Source of the DNA: an uncultured Bacteroidia bacterium
GTDB lineage: Bacteria > Bacteroidota > Bacteroidia > Bacteroidales > UBA932
Assembly: GCA_902767465.1 (NCBI GenBank)
Contig: CACXHM010000096.1
Location: 1-5,601 of the forward strand
Length of the DNA stretch: 5,601 nt
Direction of reading: 5' to 3'
The position numbers were made by a program, and so were the translations under genes. Of this stretch, positions 1 to 5,601 are shown in pieces. Below the pieces are notes generated by a model, which was not told where the DNA came from, searched no databases, and worked only from the letters and a program-made list of their open reading frames with translations. The first letter of the stretch is position 1; each line of letters opens with the position of its first letter.

Positions 1-1
1 T

Positions 2-811
2 AATGCCTATCAGTTCCAGGATTTCGCACTTTCTTCGAAATACTTTGAGGCTGCGCTCAAGGCATCCCAGACGGCTCCCTATAACCAGCTGGACACCAAT
101 GCAATGTATAATGCCGGTCTTACCGCATGGATTGCAGGTGATGTTGAAAGGTCAAAAGTTTTCTTCGATCAATGCCTTGAACACAAGTATTATGGAGAGG
201 ACGGTGATGTTTATGCACGTCTTTCAACCATCGCCGAAAAAGAAGGCAATAAAGAACTCAGCGTCAAGTATCTTGAGGATGGTTTTGTGAATTATCCCAA
301 GAGCCAGAGCATCCTCATAGGCCTTATCAACTACTACACCAACAACGGTGGAAGCACAGACAGGCTTTTTGAACTGCTCGACGTTGCAAAGAGCAATGAA
401 CCCGGAAATGCCTCGCTTTGGTATGTGGAAGGAAACATTCGTCTTAAACTCGACCCTCCTCAGGTGAAAGAGGCCTTCGCCGCATATGACAAGTGCTGCG
501 AGATCAATCCCGAGTATGAGTATGGATATATCGGAAAGGGCGTTTATCTCTATAACCGCGCTGCGGAGATATCGGAGCAGGCCAATAACGAATATGACGA
601 TGCCAAATACATGGCTCTCGTGGCCGAGTTCCAGAAGTCTCTGAAAGACAGTATCGAACCCTTCGAGAAAGCATTCGAAGTTACAAAGGACAATGATATC
701 AAGCTCACCGTTGCGGAATACATCAAGAACGCATGCTTCCGTTTCCGCGACGACCCTGAATATCAGGCCAAGTACGACAAATACAACGCACTCCTGGGTA
801 AAGACAAATGA
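2..811 (+). CDS. TPR-repeat protein, C-terminal part (5' truncated)
   Basis: This is the last 269 codons of a protein whose start lies upstream of the window. The reading frame is open from base 2 and stops with TGA at 809-811; an internal ATG at 104 is probably not the real start, because the codons before it (AYQFQDFALSSKYFEAALK) already read as a TPR helix pair. At least three or four tetratricopeptide units can be seen. Counting from base 2 they lie near residues 35-65 (YNAGLTAWIAGDVERSKVFF), 70-100 (YARLSTIAEKEGNKELSVKY), 104-137, and 140-172, ending in the typical CCEINPEYEYGYIGKG. After that come acidic, lysine-rich helices. TPR arrays bind other proteins; nothing here shows the partner. 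No catalytic domain is visible in this part. Cellular location is unknown because the N-terminus is missing. The next gene follows in the same frame after 27 nt. TPR protein is a safe call; specific function is not recognised. Confidence 0.85.
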   Translation, partial: NAYQFQDFALSSKYFEAALKASQTAPYNQLDTNAMYNAGLTAWIAGDVERSKVFFDQCLEHKYYGEDGDVYARLSTIAEKEGNKELSVKYLEDGFVNYPKSQSILIGLINYYTNNGGSTDRLFELLDVAKSNEPGNASLWYVEGNIRLKLDPPQVKEAFAAYDKCCEINPEYEYGYIGKGVYLYNRAAEISEQANNEYDDAKYMALVAEFQKSLKDSIEPFEKAFEVTKDNDIKLTVAEYIKNACFRFRDDPEYQAKYDKYNALLGKDK

Positions 812-841
812 AGTGCGGTTACGGTCCCTTCGGACACTGTG
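808..841 (+). other. Ambiguous 5' end of the CapA-family gene
   Basis: The TPR gene's stop TGA (809-811) lies in the same frame as the CapA gene. The nine codons between that stop and GTG 839 read SAVTVPSDT, which joins naturally to VSICIIGDVMMH, as if coding began earlier. An ATG at 808-810 overlaps the stop as ATGA, the same arrangement as at the CapA-phoH junction, but it is one frame off and meets a stop after 17 codons. Removing one base just after ATG-AAG (for example T814) would give MKAVTVPSDTVSICIIGDV in a single frame. Either GTG 839 is used, or the window carries a one-base error or real frameshift here. There is no Shine-Dalgarno-like sequence to decide. Confidence 0.5.
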
Positions 842-1780
842 AGTATCTGCATCATAGGTGATGTAATGATGCACAGTGCGCAGATGGAATACGACCATTC
901 CGCTTTTCTCTCCGCAGTAGCACCTATGCTGTCGGAGGCGGACATGTCCATAGCCGGTGCTGAATTTACGCTTGCGGGGCCTCCCTATACGGGGTACCCC
1001 GCATTCAGTGCTCCGGACTCCTACCTCGAAAGCATTATGGCTGCAGGAATCGATGTGCTGATGACTGCAAACAACCATGTGCTGGACAAAGGTTCCAAAG
1101 GACTCAGGAGAACCCTTGGACGATACGATGTATTCACGGGGAGCGGACTCGACAAGGAGCAGTTTGCGAGAAACAATCCTCTTATACTAAATGTGAAAGG
1201 AATCAGGATTGCTCTTGTTAATTTTACATATGGAACCAATGTGGGGCCGGATTCGGAGTATCCGAAGGTGAACCGTATGAACAAGGAGACGATATCTGCC
1301 CAAATGGCGCGCGCAAGGGCCTTCGCGGATTTTGTGATAGTTCTGCCGCATTGGGGAGATGAGTATTCGCTCAGGCATAACCGTTCGCAGGAAGAATGGG
1401 CTGTGTCGCTGGTCGAGATGGGGGCCGATGCCATTGTTGGTGCCCATCCGCACGTGGTGCAGGACACCACGCATATTAATGGTGTTCCGGTTGTTTATTC
1501 CATAGGGAATGCAGTGTCGAATATGAGCGCTCCGAATACCCGCCTGGAACTGGCCGTGAAACTGACGCTGGTGAATGCGCCCCTTACAGGAGAACGGAAG
1601 TTACTTGATCCGGAACTTGTCTTTCTTTGGTGCAACCTTCCCGGCACGAGGACAGACAATTACACAACCATAGTCGTTGATGAATGGATAGGGAAGCGAG
1701 ACGAGTGGAAGAATCCGTCCGACTATGACAACATGATCCGAACCCTTGAAAGAGTGAAAAAAACTACAGGTATAGAATGA
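839..1780 (+). CDS. CapA-family (PGA_cap domain) metallophosphatase-like protein
   Basis: The 313-residue product has the PGA_cap layout, a metallophosphatase-like fold named after CapA of poly-gamma-glutamate capsule synthesis. Visible motifs, in order: IIGDVMMH (5-12), FTLAGPPYTGYPAFSAPD (43-60), TANNHVLDKG (76-85), NFTYGTN (128-134), LPHWGDEY (169-176), GAHPHVVQ (201-208) and YSIGNAVS (220-227). His, Asp and Asn in these motifs are the likely metal ligands. One motif departs from the family: the usual NLE reads GAE (40-42). GTG at 839 is the only usual start codon between the upstream in-frame TGA and the GD motif; see the separate entry on this start. No signal peptide is visible, although many relatives are exported. 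No capB, capC or pgsE-like neighbour is present, so a capsule role is not supported; the substrate is unknown. The 3' end overlaps phoH by 4 nt (ATGA), suggesting translational coupling. Confidence 0.85.
   Translation: MSICIIGDVMMHSAQMEYDHSAFLSAVAPMLSEADMSIAGAEFTLAGPPYTGYPAFSAPDSYLESIMAAGIDVLMTANNHVLDKGSKGLRRTLGRYDVFTGSGLDKEQFARNNPLILNVKGIRIALVNFTYGTNVGPDSEYPKVNRMNKETISAQMARARAFADFVIVLPHWGDEYSLRHNRSQEEWAVSLVEMGADAIVGAHPHVVQDTTHINGVPVVYSIGNAVSNMSAPNTRLELAVKLTLVNAPLTGERKLLDPELVFLWCNLPGTRTDNYTTIVVDEWIGKRDEWKNPSDYDNMIRTLERVKKTTGIE
1777..1780 (+). promoter_or_regulatory. ATGA stop-start overlap, CapA-family gene to phoH
   Basis: The phoH start codon ATG (1777-1779) shares bases with the CapA-family stop TGA (1778-1780). 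Such a 4-nt overlap usually means that ribosomes finishing the first gene re-initiate on the second, which ties expression of the two together. Coupling is an inference from the overlap. Confidence 0.7.
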
Positions 1781-2715
1781 AGAAAACCATTACGCTGGAC
1801 ACTGCCGACCCGGTAAGTATTCTCGGTCCTGGCAACCGCATCCTGAACGAACTCTGCACTTATTATCCGGGGCTCGAGGTTTCCGGTAAAGGTAATGAAC
1901 TCAGCATGGACGGACCTGCAGACAAAATTGCTGATTTTGAGCAGAAACTTAAGCAGCTCACTGCGGTGCGTTCGCGTAAATTGAACCTCACCGTGTATGA
2001 TGTCGAGGATCTTTTTTCAGGGATCACCTCCGCTCCGGTGCTTGCCGAGCACGGAAACGCCGTTATAGTCCATACCAACGAGGGAAAGGCAATCCGGGCA
2101 CGCAATGCCAATCAGGAACGGATGGTAAAAGCATATTTCAACAACGATCTTGTCTTCGCGGTAGGCCCGGCCGGTACGGGAAAGACCTATATCGCTATTG
2201 CCCTTGCGGTGCGCGCTCTCAAGAATCGGGAAGTGAGGCGCATCATCCTGACAAGACCTGCGGTGGAAGCGGGAGAAAGGCTCGGTTTCCTTCCGGGAGA
2301 CTTGAAAGACAAACTGGATCCGTACCTGCAGCCACTTTATGATGCCCTTGGCGATATGATTCCTTCCCGCAAACTGCAGGAATTCATCGCAGGAGGCACT
2401 ATTCAGATTGCTCCTCTGGCCTACATGCGAGGGCGCACTCTCGACGGGGCCTGTGTGATCCTGGACGAGGCCCAGAACACAAATATGGGTCAGCTCAAAA
2501 TGTTCCTCACCCGTATGGGCACCAATGCCAAATTCCTTGTCACCGGCGACGCTACGCAGATTGACCTTCCTCATCGCGAAGATTCCGGATTGCTGCGGGG
2601 AATCGATCTGGTGAAAGGTCTCAAGGGGGTGGAATGCATCTTTTTCGATGACCGCGACATCGTCCGCCATCCTCTTGTCAGCAAGATTGTGAAGGCCTTC
2701 GATGCTGTGGATTGA
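1777..2715 (+). CDS. phoH: PhoH-like (YbeZ-type) ATPase
   Basis: The product is 312 residues, the normal size for the bacterial PhoH/YbeZ family of cytoplasmic P-loop ATPases. Walker A is GPAGTGKT (130-137), followed by the family segment LTRPAVEAGERLGFLPGD (158-175). Walker B is VILDEAQN (227-234), then a sensor-like TGDATQIDLP (257-266) and DRDIVRHPLV (292-301). Residues 1 to about 105 form the small N-terminal domain typical of the family, with NEGKAIRARNANQ (101-113) leading into the ATPase core. In other bacteria YbeZ works with the endoribonuclease YbeY in rRNA and ribosome maturation; ybeY is not in this window. The start ATG overlaps the CapA-family stop codon (ATGA) and is preceded by A-rich sequence, with no strong Shine-Dalgarno site. 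All key motifs are intact, so the protein should be active. The family call is very secure; the exact cellular substrate is inferred. Confidence 0.96.
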   Translation: MKKTITLDTADPVSILGPGNRILNELCTYYPGLEVSGKGNELSMDGPADKIADFEQKLKQLTAVRSRKLNLTVYDVEDLFSGITSAPVLAEHGNAVIVHTNEGKAIRARNANQERMVKAYFNNDLVFAVGPAGTGKTYIAIALAVRALKNREVRRIILTRPAVEAGERLGFLPGDLKDKLDPYLQPLYDALGDMIPSRKLQEFIAGGTIQIAPLAYMRGRTLDGACVILDEAQNTNMGQLKMFLTRMGTNAKFLVTGDATQIDLPHREDSGLLRGIDLVKGLKGVECIFFDDRDIVRHPLVSKIVKAFDAVD

Positions 2716-2739
2716 TTCTTTTTATTAAATTCGCAGATT

Positions 2740-3264
2740 ATGTACAAGAGAAGGTTTGTTTCGGCCATATTCTTATGTCTGCTCGGGCTTATGACGCTGT
2801 CGGGATGCGATTTTTTCAGGCGTTTGGCCGGGCGTCCCACCTCGGCAGAAATAGAGCTGAAGCGTGAAGCCATTCTGCGGGAGCAGGCCGCCCATCAGGC
2901 GCGGCTCGATTCCCTGAGGCGCATCGAGAAGGCAGCCGCGGATTCTCTTGAAATGCTGGATCGCATCAAGGAGTCCGGAGAGTTGATCCTTCCGTTCTCA
3001 ACGCTTCGCAGGGCAAAGGCTTCGGGACTCGACAAGCGTTACTATATCATTGCAGGAGCTTTTTCCTCCTCCGATAATGCATCGTGGCTTGCTGCAAAGG
3101 TGCAAAAGGCCGGCTACGATGTCGTAAAGATTCCCTACGGCAACGGTTTTACCGCTGTAGGGGTGGCGGGGACGGATTCCCTCTCCGGTCTGTGGTCGAA
3201 TCTCTCCAGGGTAAAGCAGGAGGAATTCTGTCCTAAGGATATGTGGATATTGGTGAATGAATAA
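2740..3264 (+). CDS. SPOR-domain lipoprotein
   Basis: The 174-residue product begins with a lipoprotein signal peptide: basic MYKRR, a hydrophobic core (7-19) and the lipobox LSGC, with the lipidated Cys at 23. The residue after the Cys is Asp. Residues about 35-76 are charged and helical (a likely short coiled coil or stalk). The C-terminal part, about 100-172, is a SPOR domain: RYYIIAGAFSSSDNASWLAA, then GYDVVKIPYGNGFTAVGVAG and an ending WILVNE. SPOR domains bind septal peptidoglycan stripped of stem peptides, so the protein is probably tethered to a membrane and reaches into the cell wall, perhaps at the division site. It starts 24 nt after phoH, and its end overlaps the next gene by 8 nt, so it is probably co-translated with that envelope protein. 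The membrane (inner or outer) cannot be decided. No symbol is assigned because many paralogues of this kind exist. Confidence 0.88.
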   Translation: MYKRRFVSAIFLCLLGLMTLSGCDFFRRLAGRPTSAEIELKREAILREQAAHQARLDSLRRIEKAAADSLEMLDRIKESGELILPFSTLRRAKASGLDKRYYIIAGAFSSSDNASWLAAKVQKAGYDVVKIPYGNGFTAVGVAGTDSLSGLWSNLSRVKQEEFCPKDMWILVNE

Positions 3265-4474
3265 GATGAAGCGTATATTCTTCTTTCTGTTTTTGTTCCT
3301 GCCGGTGCTTGCAAACTCGCAGGGATATGAAGAATTGTACGATGGCGACGATGCCTCGGTGCTGAGGGAATATGTCGCGGCATCTTCTGCCCGTAAAAAC
3401 GAGGAAAGCCTTTCGGAGTACATTTCCGGCGCCATGTCTGAGACTGGCGTGGATGTTTTCGGCAGTGACAGCTATACTCATTTTGGGATCCGGAGGCCTC
3501 AGGGCGATACCGTAACCTTCCGCAATGTGGTCGGCGGCCTTGCCGGTTATGGTAAGGACGTGCGCAATCATTATATTGTTGTAGGAAGCCGTCTTTCGGC
3601 CGATAACGCTACCGGTCTCGCCGTTCTGCTGCGTCTTGCCGGAAAGCTTTGCCGTAGCAGGGAGTTGCTCCGTCATTCCATCATCTTCGCTGCCTTTGGC
3701 GGCTCTTCCGAATCGGATGCAGGCTCCTGGTATTTTCTCAACAGGGCCTTTACCGATGTGCCGCAGATTGATGCTTACGTAGGTCTCGACTATTTCGACA
3801 ACCCCAACAGGGGCTTCTTCATGTATTCAGGTTCCAATGCGGATATGGATCGTCTGGCCAAGCGTCTTCAAAATACCATGCAGGCGGCACAGCCCGTTAT
3901 TTGTGCACAGGAACCGGCTCAGTCCGACCATCGTTCTTTCCAGGCTCTGGAGATTCCTTCCGCCTTTTTTACTACGTCCGGACCCGGCACTGCCTACCGT
4001 ACCGGCATAGATCCGTTAGAGTTCGATGAACTCTCGCGCCAGTGCGAGTACCTGTATAACTATGTGCTGGCCCTCGATGCTGCTCCCGCGCCGAGTTATT
4101 ACCCAAGGGAGATTCAGGAAATACCGACAGTTTCTTTTGAGGACTGCGACGTCAAGCCTTCTTTTCTCGGTGTGCGAAATCCGTCATACTTCCTGGCTAA
4201 ATGGGTTTATACCTATCTCAGATATCCTCAGTACGCTCTTGATAATGGAATCCAGGGGAGTGTGCTTGTTGAATTTGTAATAGATGAGAAAGGACATGTC
4301 GGTTCCGTCAAAGCTGTGCGCGGCCCCCACTCTTCTCTTGAAGATGAAGCTGTGAGGGTTGTTTCCGCGTCTCCCGACTGGAAACCGGGACTTGTAAGCG
4401 GAAAACCTGTCCGCACTGAATTGTCGCTGCTTGTTGATTTCAGGCTCGAAAAGAAAAAGCATAAGAGAAAATAG
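3257..4474 (+). CDS. Secreted M28-like pseudopeptidase fused to a TonB C-terminal domain
   Basis: The product is 405 residues in three parts. Residues 1-21 are a signal peptide (MKRIFFFLFLFLPVLANS, likely cut near ANS-Q). ATG at 3266 (Met4) gives an equally good signal peptide and a 1-nt gap instead of the 8-nt overlap with the SPOR gene. Residues about 30-272 match the M28 zinc-peptidase fold: HYIVVGSRLSADNATG (105-120), IIFAAFGGSSESDAGSWYF (142-160), GLDYF (176-180), SDHRSF (223-228), IPSAFFTT (233-240) and AYRTGID (246-252). The catalytic residues are mostly gone: the usual HxD is R112/S114, the usual Glu-Glu is S150-S151 and the final His is R248; D116, D178 and SDH remain. After a Pro-containing linker, residues about 298-396 form a TonB-C domain (RYPQYALDNGIQGSVLVEFV, then DWKPGLVSGKPV). 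A basic tail, KKKHKRK, ends the protein. It is probably periplasmic and non-catalytic, perhaps a binding or scaffold protein. Confidence 0.85.
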   Translation: MNKMKRIFFFLFLFLPVLANSQGYEELYDGDDASVLREYVAASSARKNEESLSEYISGAMSETGVDVFGSDSYTHFGIRRPQGDTVTFRNVVGGLAGYGKDVRNHYIVVGSRLSADNATGLAVLLRLAGKLCRSRELLRHSIIFAAFGGSSESDAGSWYFLNRAFTDVPQIDAYVGLDYFDNPNRGFFMYSGSNADMDRLAKRLQNTMQAAQPVICAQEPAQSDHRSFQALEIPSAFFTTSGPGTAYRTGIDPLEFDELSRQCEYLYNYVLALDAAPAPSYYPREIQEIPTVSFEDCDVKPSFLGVRNPSYFLAKWVYTYLRYPQYALDNGIQGSVLVEFVIDEKGHVGSVKAVRGPHSSLEDEAVRVVSASPDWKPGLVSGKPVRTELSLLVDFRLEKKKHKRK

Positions 4475-4480
4475 AGATAT
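4443..4480 (+). promoter_or_regulatory. A-rich leader before leuS (possible initiation enhancer)
   Basis: The 30-odd bases before the leuS ATG are strongly A-rich and lack a Shine-Dalgarno-like motif. Bacteroidota generally initiate without Shine-Dalgarno pairing and favour A-rich sequence upstream of the start. Most of this stretch also encodes the basic tail of the preceding protein, and the true gap to leuS is only 6 nt (agatat). A regulatory role is an inference from composition and position. Confidence 0.35.
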
Positions 4481-5601
4481 ATGGATTACGATTTCCGAAA
4501 GATTGAGCAAAAATGGCAGAGCCGCTGGGCCGCCGAAAAAACGTATAAGACTGTTGAGGACGCGTCAAAGCCGAAGTTTTATGTGCTGGATATGTTTCCG
4601 TACCCTTCCGGGGCCGGTCTGCACGTAGGACATCCTCTCGGCTATATTGCCAGCGACATCTATGCCCGCTACAAAAGGCTCAGGGGGTTCAATGTCCTTC
4701 ACCCCATGGGATACGACGCTTTCGGACTGCCTGCGGAGCAGTATGCTATCCAGACCGGACAACACCCGGAGAAAACCACCACGGTGAATGTGGCGCGTTA
4801 TCGCAGCCAGCTGGACCGTATCGGCTTCTCTTTTGATTGGGACAGGTCTTTCCGCACTTGCGACCCCGACTATTACAAGTGGACGCAATGGGCTTTTATC
4901 CGCATGTTCAAGAGCTGGTACGATCCGCAGATGGATAAGGCCCGTCCGATAACTGAATTGATTGCGAAGTTCGAATCCACAGGATATGAAGACATTACTC
5001 CTGAGATTTGGAAAAAAGCCACTGAAAAGGAGAAATCCGACATCCTTATGCGTTATCGCATTGCTTATCAGGGCGAAACATCAGTGAACTGGTGCGAGGG
5101 CCTTGGAACAGTGCTTGCAAATGACGAGGTGAAAGACGGCCTTTCGGTGCGCGGCGGTTTTCCGGTCGAGCAGAAAAAGATGACGCAGTGGCAGCTTCGG
5201 GTTTCTGCATACGCCGGACGCCTGTTGGATTCTCTGGATACGCTTGACTGGACCGATTCCCTGAAGGAGATGCAGCGTAACTGGATAGGAAAGAGCGAAG
5301 GAACAGAGATGGTGTTTGACACCGTTTGTGAAGGCCGCCACAAGCCGATTACCATTTTTACTACAAGGGCGGATACCGTTTTCGGCGTGACCTTCATGGT
5401 TCTCGCACCGGAAAGCGAACTGGTTGATGAACTTACGGCAGCTTCGCAAAAAGAGGCTGTAGCAGCGTATATCAAAGAGGTTAAAAAGAAAACAGAGCGT
5501 GAGCGTATTGCTGAGACTAAGACTGTAACGGGCGTGTTCTCAGGATCTTACGGTATTAATCCGCTCTCCGGGGAGAAGGTGCCCATCTGGATTTCAGAAT
5601 A
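4481..5601 (+). CDS. leuS: Leucyl-tRNA synthetase, N-terminal part (3' truncated)
   Basis: The frame opens at ATG 4481 and runs off the window after 373 complete codons, roughly the first 40% of a bacterial LeuRS. This class Ia enzyme charges tRNA-Leu with leucine in the cytoplasm. The start [16 protein letters not shown] is typical. The catalytic fold shows [17 protein letters not shown] (39-55), containing the HIGH-type signature HVGH (48-51), and [16 protein letters not shown] (74-89). Residues about 147-196 are a longer insertion than in E. coli LeuRS, of a kind I associate with Bacteroidota. Then come [16 protein letters not shown] (202-217) and [11 protein letters not shown] (264-274), which leads into the CP1 editing domain. 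Its threonine-rich motif [12 protein letters not shown] (294-305) is intact, so post-transfer editing should be present. The KMSKS motif, anticodon-binding domain and C-terminal domain lie beyond the window. It starts 6 nt after the M28-TonB gene, so it is probably co-transcribed. Confidence 0.97.
   Translation, partial: MDYDFRKIEQKWQSRWAAEKTYKTVEDASKPKFYVLDMFPYPSGAGLHVGHPLGYIASDIYARYKRLRGFNVLHPMGYDAFGLPAEQYAIQTGQHPEKTTTVNVARYRSQLDRIGFSFDWDRSFRTCDPDYYKWTQWAFIRMFKSWYDPQMDKARPITELIAKFESTGYEDITPEIWKKATEKEKSDILMRYRIAYQGETSVNWCEGLGTVLANDEVKDGLSVRGGFPVEQKKMTQWQLRVSAYAGRLLDSLDTLDWTDSLKEMQRNWIGKSEGTEMVFDTVCEGRHKPITIFTTRADTVFGVTFMVLAPESELVDELTAASQKEAVAAYIKEVKKKTERERIAETKTVTGVFSGSYGINPLSGEKVPIWISE

Noticed and set aside
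224..1078. A long antisense open frame of 284 codons spanning the TPR/CapA junction.
   Set aside because: It lies opposite two well-supported genes, crosses their boundary, is rich in Cys, Val and His in a shadow-like way, and shows no recognisable motif.
1757..1763. A run of seven A's near the end of the CapA-family gene; a -1 slip would read through into phoH without a stop and make a fusion.
   Set aside because: The run is not in the phase of a canonical X-XXY-YYZ slippery heptamer, no clear downstream hairpin or pseudoknot is visible, and the ATGA overlap already explains the coupling.
839..1780. Poly-gamma-glutamate capsule locus suggested by the CapA-family domain.
   Set aside because: No capB, capC, capD or pgsE-type genes are nearby; neighbours are a TPR protein and phoH, so the family name should not be read as a capsule role.
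2017..2670. An antisense open frame of 217 codons opposite phoH.
   Set aside because: It is entirely opposite a highly conserved ATPase gene with all its motifs intact, and its translation shows no domain or plausible initiation context.
2716..2739. AT-rich 24-nt gap before the SPOR lipoprotein gene as a possible promoter.
   Set aside because: It does not contain the Bacteroidota TAnnTTTG -7 element with a TTTG about 20 nt upstream. It is more likely just a short AT-rich intergenic leader.
4026..4280. A second open frame of 84 codons on the + strand inside the M28-TonB gene.
   Set aside because: It is out of frame with a well-supported protein, has no signal or domain, and no initiation context of its own.
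4431..4628. A 65-codon open frame on the + strand bridging the end of the M28-TonB gene and the start of leuS.
   Set aside because: It overlaps the conserved LeuRS N-terminus in another frame, and its translation is a low-complexity Arg/Lys-rich shadow.

Overview
The window looks like an ordinary, densely packed chromosomal stretch of a member of the Bacteroidota, most likely Bacteroidales. The reasons are the absence of Shine-Dalgarno-like sites before any start, A-rich stretches before phoH and leuS, a SPOR-domain lipoprotein, a TonB-C domain fused to an unexpected partner, and the Bacteroidota-style insertion in LeuRS. G+C is roughly half by eye. I cannot place it more finely.

Six genes, all on the + strand, fill nearly the whole window; the largest gap is 27 nt. 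In order they are: (1) the 3' end of a TPR-repeat protein (2-811); (2) a CapA-family (PGA_cap) protein with a GTG start and no visible signal peptide (839-1780); (3) a PhoH/YbeZ-type ATPase (1777-2715); (4) a small SPOR-domain lipoprotein (2740-3264); (5) a secreted M28-peptidase-like protein with a TonB C-terminal domain (3257-4474); (6) the 5' part of leuS (4481 to the window edge). Junctions are +27, -4 (ATGA), +24, -8 (or +1), and +6 nt. I see no terminator hairpin, no convincing Bacteroidota promoter, no RNA gene, no repeat, no mobile element and no CRISPR array. The simplest reading is one co-transcribed unit that begins upstream of the window and continues past it.

Functionally the unit mixes housekeeping genes (phoH, leuS) with envelope genes (SPOR lipoprotein, M28-TonB protein). 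The most interesting gene is the M28-TonB fusion. The peptidase fold motifs are recognisable, but nearly the whole catalytic centre is replaced: the first His and catalytic Asp are lost, the loop is shortened, the Glu-Glu pair is now Ser-Ser, and the last His is now Arg. That makes it a likely pseudopeptidase carrying a TonB-C domain with no conventional membrane anchor. The second point worth checking is the 5' end of the CapA gene. Its in-frame sequence reads like coding sequence right up to the TPR stop codon, and an ATG overlapping that stop would need only a one-base shift to join it.

I found no defence system, biosynthetic cluster or other clearly new multi-gene system here.
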